Below are positions 58,388-64,000 of a stretch of 64,000 nucleotides of DNA, one piece after another. The DNA comes from Planctomycetota bacterium (GTDB lineage Bacteria; Planctomycetota; UBA1135; UBA2386). The stretch is from assembly GCA_020638655.1 (NCBI GenBank), contig JACKIC010000002.1:310001-374000 (forward strand), in the 5' to 3' direction. The notes under the pieces were generated by a model. It saw only the letters and a list, made by a program, of their open reading frames with translations. It did no database searches and was not told the origin of the DNA. How positions within the stretch are numbered: the first letter of the stretch is position 1; each line of letters begins with the position of its first letter. Both the position numbers and the translations under genes were made by a program.

Positions 58388-60462
58388 GCGACCGGGAAAC
58401 CGCGTTTGCGCATCAGCGCGTCGATGCGCGGCTGGCGGCCGCGGAACGCTTCGTAGGCCTGCTCGGGATCGCGCGTATTGCCGACCGAGAACACGTGTTG
58501 CAGCAGGCGCCCGGCGACCTCTTGGTCGTAGGGGCCGCCCGCTTCGGTGAACGCCTCCCACGCGTCGGCGACGATGGTGTCGGCCCACAGGTAGCTGTAG
58601 TAGGCGGCCGAGTAGCCGTCGCCCGAGAACACGTGCAGGAAGTGCGTCGGCCGGTGGCGCATGACGATCTGCTCGGGCATGCCGGCGGCGTCGAGCACCT
58701 GCCGTTCGAAGTCGGTGCCGGCGAGCGCCGCGGCGGGCGCGGTGTGCATCTTCATGTCGACCAGCGCGCTGGCCAGGTACTCGGTGGTGGCGAAGCCCTG
58801 GTTGAACTTCGCGGCGCGTTCGAGGCGATCGACCAGCTTCTGCGGGATCGGCGCGCCGGTGCGGTGGTGGCGCGCGAAGCGCTGCAGCACCTCCTTGGTC
58901 GACAGCCAGTGTTCGAGCAGCTGCGACGGGAACTCGACGAAGTCGCGCGCCACGTTGGTGCCCGACAGCGTCGGGTAGGTGACGTTCGACAGCAGGCCGT
59001 GCAGGGCGTGGCCGAACTCGTGGAACAGGGTCGTCGCGTCGTCCCAGGAGATCAGGGTCGCGGCGCCCGCGCCGGCCTTCACGAAGTTGCAGTTGTTGGA
59101 GACGATCGTGGTGACGTCGTCGTCGAGCCGCTCCTGCGCGCGGTAGTCGTTCATCCAGGCGCCGGAGCGCTTGCCGGGGCGCGCGTAGGGATCGAAGTAC
59201 CACAGGCCGAGATGGCGGTCGGCGCGGGTGTCGTGCACCTCCCAGACGCGCACGTCGGGGTGGTAGACCGGCGCGTCGTCGATCGCGCGGAAGCGCAGTC
59301 CGAACAGCTCGCCCGCGACCCAGAACATGCCCTCGCGCAGCTCGTCGAGCTGCAGGTACTGCTTGACCTCGTCCTGGTCGAGGTCGTAGCGCTGCTTGCG
59401 CACCTTCTCGGCGTAGAAGCGGTAGTCCCACGGCGCGATCGGCGCGGCCTGGCCCTCGCCGGACGCGAGCTGCTGCATGTCGGCGACCTCCTCGTGCACG
59501 CGCGCGACCGCGGGCGCCCAGACCGCCTCGAGCAGCTCCATGGCGCGCTCGGGCGTCTTCGCCATCGCGTTCTGGAGCCGCCAGTGCGCGTGCGTCGCGA
59601 AGCCGAGCAGCTGCGCGCGCTCGGCGCGCAGGGCCAGGATCTCGGCGATCAACGGGTTGTTGTCGTGGGCGCCGCCGTCGGCGCGGCTCGTGAACAGGCG
59701 CCACGCGGCCTCGCGCAGCTCGCGGCGCTCGGCGTAGGTCAGGAACGGATCGATCGACGAGCGCGTGTTGTCGATCACCCACTTGCCCGGCAGGCCGCGG
59801 CTCGCGGCGGCGTCGGCGGCCGCGGCGACGAGCGACGGGGACAGGCCGGCGAGCTCGGCCTCGCTCTCGAGCACGAGGTGACGGTCGGTCTCCTCGGCGA
59901 GCACGTTCTGGGTGAACGTCGTGTAGAGCCGGGCGAGTTCCTGGTTGATCGCCGACAGGCGCGCCTTCTTGGCGGCGTCGAGGCGCGCGCCGGCGCGCAC
60001 GAAGTCGTCGTGGTGCTTCCAGCACAGGCGCCGCTGCTCGGCGGAGAGGCCGCTGCGCTCGGCCGCGGCGTGCACCGCCTCGATGCGCGCGAACAGCCGC
60101 TCGTTCTGCGTGATCTTGTCCGAGAACGCGGCCAGCTCGGGGTCGACCTGCCGCTCGACGGCCTGGAACTCGGCGTTGCTCATCGTCGCGCTCCACACCC
60201 CGTAGACGGTCAGCGCCCGGCTCAAGGGGCGGCCGACGCGCTCGAACGCGGCGATGGTGTTGTCGAACGTGGCGGGGGCCGGATCGGTCGCGATGCGATC
60301 GACCTCGCGCAGGGCCGCGGCCATCGCGGTGCGGATCGCCGGCGCGAAGTCGGCGATCGCGACGCGGTCGAACGGCGGCACGCCGCCATGGGGGCCGGGC
60401 CAGGGCGCGAGCAGCGGGTGATCGGGCGCGAGTTCGCGGTCGGATGCGGGGGCGTTGGTCAT
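58378..60462 (-). CDS. M3-family metallopeptidase (peptidyl-dipeptidase Dcp / oligopeptidase A-like)
   Basis: 694 residues, normal for the Dcp/OpdA branch. The zinc site is FHEFGHALHGLLS with H481, E482 and H485; the third ligand glutamate is in VARDFVEFPSQLLEHW. Other family markers are LWYFDPYARPGKRSGAWMND and a long helical N-terminal half. No signal peptide is present, so it is cytoplasmic and degrades short peptides. ATG 60462 lies 14 bases after a TAGCGT box. The stop sits in the four-base loop of a seven-base-arm hairpin. Upstream on the same strand is a CBS protein gene. Confidence 0.96.
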   Translation of the reverse strand: MTNAPASDRELAPDHPLLAPWPGPHGGVPPFDRVAIADFAPAIRTAMAAALREVDRIATDPAPATFDNTIAAFERVGRPLSRALTVYGVWSATMSNAEFQAVERQVDPELAAFSDKITQNERLFARIEAVHAAAERSGLSAEQRRLCWKHHDDFVRAGARLDAAKKARLSAINQELARLYTTFTQNVLAEETDRHLVLESEAELAGLSPSLVAAAADAAASRGLPGKWVIDNTRSSIDPFLTYAERRELREAAWRLFTSRADGGAHDNNPLIAEILALRAERAQLLGFATHAHWRLQNAMAKTPERAMELLEAVWAPAVARVHEEVADMQQLASGEGQAAPIAPWDYRFYAEKVRKQRYDLDQDEVKQYLQLDELREGMFWVAGELFGLRFRAIDDAPVYHPDVRVWEVHDTRADRHLGLWYFDPYARPGKRSGAWMNDYRAQERLDDDVTTIVSNNCNFVKAGAGAATLISWDDATTLFHEFGHALHGLLSNVTYPTLSGTNVARDFVEFPSQLLEHWLSTKEVLQRFARHHRTGAPIPQKLVDRLERAAKFNQGFATTEYLASALVDMKMHTAPAAALAGTDFERQVLDAAGMPEQIVMRHRPTHFLHVFSGDGYSAAYYSYLWADTIVADAWEAFTEAGGPYDQEVAGRLLQHVFSVGNTRDPEQAYEAFRGRQPRIDALMRKRGFPVAAG

Positions 60463-60476
60463 GGCTTCTCGCGTGC

Positions 60477-60482
60477 ACGCTA
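60477..60482 (-). promoter_or_regulatory. Putative -10 box of the M3 peptidase gene
   Basis: TAGCGT on the minus strand, 14 bases before ATG 60462. Confidence 0.4.
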
Positions 60483-60534
60483 GCCGCGGCGGCGCCGGTT
60501 CGCGAGCCGCTGCCGCCCGCCGAACCGTGCGTGT

Positions 60535-61215
60535 TCAGCGCGTCGTGGCGCCGACGGGTCTGGCCGGGCCCGCGGGCGCCGCGGGTTCGACGCGCAGGAT
60601 CTGGTGGCCACAGCGCCACAGCGCCTCGACGAACGCGTCGCTGCGCTGGCCGACGAAGTGCACCACCGCGTAGCGCCTGTCGCCGTGGTCGAACACGCTG
60701 GCGCTGGTGAGCCGCAGGCCGCGCTGCGCGGCGAGGCTGCTCATGTCGCCGAGCACGTCGCCGTCTTCGGCGACCACGCAGGTGACCTCGTAGCCGGGCT
60801 GGTCGGCGCCCGACATGCAGACGAACGCGCGCAGCAGGTCCTGTTCGGTCAGGATGCCGACCAGGCGGCCGCGGTCGACCACGGGCAGGCAGCCGAACTT
60901 CCGGTCGTGCAGGATGCGCGCGGCCGCCGCGATCGACGTGTTGGGCGGGATCGAGAACGGCTGCGGCGTCATCACCTCGCCGACGGTCGCGCCGTCGCGA
61001 TCGACGGCGCGCGGCGACATCGGGTGCACGCCGGCGTCGGCGGCGAGGAACAGGTCGTGGCTCGACACCAGCCCGACGAGGCGCGCGTCGTCGTCGTCGG
61101 CCACCACCAGCAGGTGGCGCACGCGGCGTTGCGCCATGAGCCGCGCCGCGCGCGAGATCGGCATGTCCGCGGTCGCCGTCAGCAGGTCGGTCGCCATCCA
61201 GAGGCTGGTGTCCAT
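60535..61215 (-). CDS. CBS-pair protein with ACT-like C-terminal domain
   Basis: 226 residues. Two CBS motifs are visible: about 8-65 (ISRAARLMAQRRVRHLLVV, VGLVSSHDLFLA) and about 77-132 (VGEVMTPQPFSIPPNTSIAA, CLPVVDRGRLVGILTEQDLL). A C-terminal domain (about 140-210: EVTCVVAEDGDVLGDMSSLA, YAVVHFVGQ) looks ACT-like. Such proteins sense adenine nucleotides or other small ligands and regulate partners; no partner is evident here. ATG 61215 is chosen, with no convincing promoter box or Shine-Dalgarno sequence. A Pro/Ala tail (PAAPAGPARPVGATTR) ends the protein. Confidence 0.9.
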   Translation of the reverse strand: MDTSLWMATDLLTATADMPISRAARLMAQRRVRHLLVVADDDDARLVGLVSSHDLFLAADAGVHPMSPRAVDRDGATVGEVMTPQPFSIPPNTSIAAAARILHDRKFGCLPVVDRGRLVGILTEQDLLRAFVCMSGADQPGYEVTCVVAEDGDVLGDMSSLAAQRGLRLTSASVFDHGDRRYAVVHFVGQRSDAFVEALWRCGHQILRVEPAAPAGPARPVGATTR

Positions 61216-61281
61216 GGCCGCTACATCGGCCGCCGCAGGGAGCCGGCGCGGTGTCGCCGATGGCACCGGCGGGAAGGATGG

Positions 61282-61866
61282 TCAGAGCACCAGGCGCAGG
61301 TCCACGGTCGCCACCGCGCGCAGGGGCTCGTCGGGCTGGCCGCACAGGGTCACGATCACGACGCGGTCGTACTCGTCCTCACCGAGCCAGCCCTTGTCGG
61401 TGAGGCCCGACAGCTGGCCGCCGAGCGCCTCGACCATCTGCGGCAGCGTGTTGCTGTGGCCGGCGACGACGATCGTCTGGGGTGTGACGGGTTCCGCGGC
61501 GGCGCCGAGACCTGCGGCGAACTTCACCGAGGCGCGTGCGTCGTAGTCCGCGACCTCGACACCGGCCTTGCTGGCCAGCGGCGCGAGCGTCTGGCGGGTG
61601 CGGCGGTACGCGGTCGCGTAGGTCGCGGTCACGCCCGCCGCCGCGAACATGGCGGCGAGCTTCTCGGCGCGTGCGCGGCCCCGTTCGGTGAGCTCCGGAT
61701 CGACCTTGTCGTCGGGGTCCTTCTCGGCGTGGCGCACGAATACGACGGTGCGGCAGCGAAGGGCGGCCGTGGGCTTCGGCTTGGGATCCTGCGCGGGCCA
61801 GGCGAGCCAGCCGAGCGCGGCGGTGGCGAGCGCCTCGCGGCGCGAACAGGTTGGAAGGGTGCTCAT
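61282..61866 (-). CDS. Tat-exported SixA-like histidine phosphatase
   Basis: 194 residues. The N-terminus has a twin-arginine-type signal: CSRREALATAALGWLAWPAQ, a double Arg followed by a hydrophobic stretch. The phosphatase core shows the RHG-type motif VVFVRHAEKDPDD and a second catalytic His in VVAGHSNTLPQMVEALGG, with ELTERGRARAEKLA and ATAYRRTRQTLAPLA between, as in SixA/phosphoglycerate-mutase-like proteins. Cytoplasmic SixA dephosphorylates histidine kinases or NPr; an exported version would have another substrate. ATG 61866 has a TATGGT box 17 bases upstream. Neighbours are a membrane protein and a CBS protein on the same strand. Confidence 0.9.
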   Translation of the reverse strand: MSTLPTCSRREALATAALGWLAWPAQDPKPKPTAALRCRTVVFVRHAEKDPDDKVDPELTERGRARAEKLAAMFAAAGVTATYATAYRRTRQTLAPLASKAGVEVADYDARASVKFAAGLGAAAEPVTPQTIVVAGHSNTLPQMVEALGGQLSGLTDKGWLGEDEYDRVVIVTLCGQPDEPLRAVATVDLRLVL

Positions 61867-61883
61867 GGGCTGTCTCGCGCGAG

Positions 61884-61889
61884 ACCATA
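61884..61889 (-). promoter_or_regulatory. Putative -10 box of the SixA-like phosphatase gene
   Basis: TATGGT on the minus strand, 17 bases before ATG 61866. Confidence 0.35.
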
Positions 61890-61925
61890 GCCGGTCGCCG
61901 CGTGCGCGTTGCCGGCCGAGCCCAC

Positions 61926-62621
61926 TCAGCCGAAGATCGGCAGCGTGACGTACCACCGCGTGAAGTCGAGCCAGGTCTCGCTGGTCGCGACCGCGCCCAT
62001 CGACGCGTGCACGCTGCCGGCGAACAGCAGCGACAGCGGCCAGGCCAGATGTCGCCGACCGGCGCGCAGATCGGCGACGATCAGCGCCGCGCAGGCGAGC
62101 TCGACGGTCACGAAGCTGCCGTGCAGCGCGGCCATGAAGTCGACCTGCGGCGCGAACAGGCGCGCGTAGAGGCGGGTCAGCGCAGGCGGCAGGCCGAGCA
62201 GGACGGTCGCGCACATGAGGCGCACGTGCGCTGCGGGGCGGCGCACGTTGGCGAGTCCCAACCCCACGAGCAGCAGCAGGAACGTCAGCGAGCAGACGTC
62301 GATCCACGACAGCAGCGGCGGCAGTGCCGGCGGCATGCGCGTGTTGACGAGCATTCGCTGCACCATCTGCAGGCCGCTGCCGACCAGGACCGGCAGCAGC
62401 ACGAGGGCGCCCCAGGCGACGCGGCGGTGCCACTGCCGGTGATGGTGCGCGATCAGCCACGACTGCAGCACCAGCGCGCAGACCCACAGGGTGGCGCTCA
62501 CGCCGTGTAGGGTGTGCGCGAAGTCGCCCGCGCCCATGCTGGCGAAGAAGCTCGGCCAGAACCCGGCGACGATCGCCGCGAGCGCGACCAGCAGGAACCA
62601 GTGGGCGCGGCGGTAGGGCAT
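61926..62621 (-). CDS. Polytopic membrane protein with histidine cluster (hypothetical)
   Basis: 231 residues with about seven predicted transmembrane helices: 8-26, 38-58, 67-87, 104-124, 132-150, 161-181 and 191-210. A histidine-rich loop (LIAHHHRQWHRRVAWG) after the second helix, with histidines in the helix itself (HTLHGVSATLWV), resembles heme- or quinone-linked DUF2306-type proteins, but the match is only by pattern. ATG 62621 is followed by a basic start (MPYRRAHWF), positive-inside. No promoter box of the common type is visible. Function unknown. Confidence 0.8.
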   Translation of the reverse strand: MPYRRAHWFLLVALAAIVAGFWPSFFASMGAGDFAHTLHGVSATLWVCALVLQSWLIAHHHRQWHRRVAWGALVLLPVLVGSGLQMVQRMLVNTRMPPALPPLLSWIDVCSLTFLLLLVGLGLANVRRPAAHVRLMCATVLLGLPPALTRLYARLFAPQVDFMAALHGSFVTVELACAALIVADLRAGRRHLAWPLSLLFAGSVHASMGAVATSETWLDFTRWYVTLPIFG

Positions 62622-62676
62622 GGGCCGAGAGTGTGCCGGCCCCGGGCGCGCGCGGCCAGTCCGGCGTGAAGGGCGC

Positions 62677-63294
62677 CTACGACACCAGCGGCCCGCCGTA
62701 GACCTCGTGGTAGTCCTGCAGCGCCGCGGTGATCACTTCGTGGGCGCGCGCCTTGTCGTAGGGCGTGAGCGGCACCGGCGTCGCGCCGGGCACGAGCTTG
62801 TAGGTCGAGAAGTAGTGGCGCAGGCGCTCGACGAGCACGGGCGGCAGGTCGTGCAGGTCGTCGACCTCGCCCCAGACGAAGTCGCCGGCGAGCACGGCGA
62901 CGATCTTGTCGTCGGCCTCGTCGCCGTCGAGCATCGTCAGGCCGCCGATGACCTTGGCCTTGACCAGGATCTCGCGCGCGTTGATCGGCCGTTCGCTGAG
63001 CACGCAGATGTCGAGCGGGTCGCCGTCACCCTTCTTTGCGCCCTCGGTCAGCGAGCCGACGCGGCGCCCGCACAGCGTGCGCGGGATGAAGCCGTAGAGG
63101 CTCGGCGGCTGCGAGCTGGTGCGCTGCGGGCGGTCGACGCGCAGGAAGCCGTTGACCTTGTCGATCTCGTACTTCACGAGGTCGAACGGGGTGATCTCGA
63201 TGTAGGCCTGCACGACCTCGGGCGGCTTGGGGCCGGGGCCGATGCCGTGCCAGGGATGCGGACGCCAACTGTAGAACGGTTCGGGAAACGACAT
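62677..63294 (-). CDS. ppa: Inorganic pyrophosphatase (family I)
   Basis: 205 residues. It hydrolyses pyrophosphate in the cytoplasm with Mg2+, pulling biosynthetic reactions forward. The signature DGDPLDICVLSE carries the metal-binding aspartates; EITPFDLVKYEIDKVNGFLR gives the N-terminal Glu/Lys site, SLYGFIPRTLCG the substrate Tyr/Arg, and FVWGEVDDLHDLPP the later Asp pair. It is longer at the N-terminus than E. coli PPase (MSFPEPFYSWRPHPWHGI), as in some eukaryote-like and planctomycete enzymes. ATG 63294 lies 12 bases after a TACGCT box. Divergent from the DNA glycosylase gene. Confidence 0.97.
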   Translation of the reverse strand: MSFPEPFYSWRPHPWHGIGPGPKPPEVVQAYIEITPFDLVKYEIDKVNGFLRVDRPQRTSSQPPSLYGFIPRTLCGRRVGSLTEGAKKGDGDPLDICVLSERPINAREILVKAKVIGGLTMLDGDEADDKIVAVLAGDFVWGEVDDLHDLPPVLVERLRHYFSTYKLVPGATPVPLTPYDKARAHEVITAALQDYHEVYGGPLVS

Positions 63295-63306
63295 GCGTGG
63301 GGCGAG

Positions 63307-63312
63307 AGCGTA
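63307..63312 (-). promoter_or_regulatory. Putative -10 box of ppa
   Basis: TACGCT on the minus strand, 12 bases before ATG 63294. Confidence 0.4.
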
Positions 63313-63390
63313 GGTGGTGGTGGCACCGCGGCGCCAGCAACTCCTGGCGGCTTGCCGCGGCGCGGACACCGTGGGAGAACTGCGCGAGAC

Positions 63391-64000
63391 ATGCCCGAAT
63401 TGCCCGACGTCACGGTCTATTGCGAGCGCCTCGACGCGCTGCTCGCGGGGCAGGTGCTGCAGGGTTTGCGCATCCACAGTCCGTTCGTGCTGCGCTCGGT
63501 GACGCCGGCGCCAGAGACCGTGGTCGGGCGCGCGTTCGTCGCAGCGCGGCGGTTGGGCAAGCGGCTGGTGCTGCAGTTCGGGGAGCAGCACTTCGTCGTC
63601 GTGCACCTGATGATCGCGGGCCGCCTGCGCTGGTTTCCGCGCGACAAGAAGCTCGGCAGCCGCATCGACCTCGCCGCGTTCGACTTCGCGCACGGCACGC
63701 TGGTGCTGACCGAAGCGGGCAGCAAACGGCGCGCGTCGCTGCACGTGGTACAGGGCGAGGACCAGCTGGCGGCGTTCGATCGCGGCGGCCTCGAGGTCGA
63801 GGGCGCGTCGGCCGCGCAGTTCGCGGCGCGGCTGCGGCTCGAGAACCGCACGCTCAAGCGCGCGCTGACCGACCCGACCCTGTTCTCGGGCATCGGCAAC
63901 GCCTACTCCGACGAGATCCTGCACCGCGCGCGGCTGTCGCCGGTGACGCTGACCTCGCGGCTCGACGACGCCCAGGTCGAGCGGCTGCGCACCGCGATCA
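63391..64000 (+). CDS. Formamidopyrimidine-DNA glycosylase / endonuclease VIII family protein (partial)
   Basis: 203 codons are visible and the gene continues past the window edge. It opens with MPELPDVTVY: Pro2 is the catalytic nucleophile and Glu3 the general acid of the Fpg/Nei family, which excises oxidised bases and cleaves the abasic site. The N-terminal beta-sandwich (GKRLVLQFGEQHFVVVHLMI, AGRLRWFP) is followed by the helix-two-turn-helix region LKRALTDPTLFSGIGNAYSD. The zinc finger, if any, lies outside the window, so MutM and Nei-like subtypes cannot be told apart. ATG 63391 is fixed by the obligatory MPELP N-terminus. Divergent from ppa. Confidence 0.95.
   Translation, partial: MPELPDVTVYCERLDALLAGQVLQGLRIHSPFVLRSVTPAPETVVGRAFVAARRLGKRLVLQFGEQHFVVVHLMIAGRLRWFPRDKKLGSRIDLAAFDFAHGTLVLTEAGSKRRASLHVVQGEDQLAAFDRGGLEVEGASAAQFAARLRLENRTLKRALTDPTLFSGIGNAYSDEILHRARLSPVTLTSRLDDAQVERLRTAI

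Overview
The window is very GC-rich bacterial chromosome, almost fully coding, with genes on both strands. I read it as a planctomycete (Planctomycetota). The reasons are a MoxR/DUF58/multi-VWA operon with exported partners, a double NfeD next to FloA, abundant secreted propeller and kelch-like proteins that share a C-terminal module beginning YGxGC, S46/M1/M3/S10/M28 peptidases, an Rsm22-type methyltransferase, and scarce Shine-Dalgarno sequences. The phylum is an inference from gene content. No tRNA, rRNA, CRISPR array, insertion sequence or prophage gene was seen.

Layout. (1) 1-15793, minus strand: MoxR ATPase, a 360-base non-coding spacer full of repeats, then DUF58, BatA-like VWA, a second VWA/GATase-like protein, a giant PQQ propeller protein, a squalene-cyclase-fold protein, a DUF4175-like membrane protein and a coiled-coil protein that runs off the window. 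Most junctions are overlapping or only a few bases. (2) 15961-23062: a FtsB/DivIC-like protein beside enolase, uracil and hypoxanthine phosphoribosyltransferases flanking a secreted metallo-beta-lactamase/lamin-tail protein, an MtfA-like peptidase and a putative lipoprotein. (3) 23059-32918: S46 and M1 peptidases (divergent), an FMN-dependent glutamate-synthase-like enzyme, an S10 carboxypeptidase and an Rsm22 methyltransferase. (4) 32964-41195: kelch-like and thioredoxin/cyclase-fold secreted proteins, a HEAT-associated protein, and the operon nfeD-floA plus a third gene that appears frameshifted. (5) 41240-51714: M28 peptidase, a lysS-LolC-LolD-LolE operon, and trmB overlapping a Rieske ferredoxin. 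(6) 51821-64000: an MMPL/RND exporter, two secreted proteins, an orphan ParB, an M3 peptidase, a CBS protein, a Tat-exported SixA-like phosphatase, a membrane protein, inorganic pyrophosphatase, and a partial Fpg/Nei glycosylase.

Expression signals. Many genes have a TANNNT box only 6-9 bases before the start codon and no Shine-Dalgarno sequence, which suggests leaderless mRNAs. Many genes end in an inverted repeat centred on the stop codon, and four spacers carry tandem repeats of exactly 14 bases. These non-coding patterns, together with the MoxR-VWA operon and its unusual exported partners, are the most unusual things in the window.
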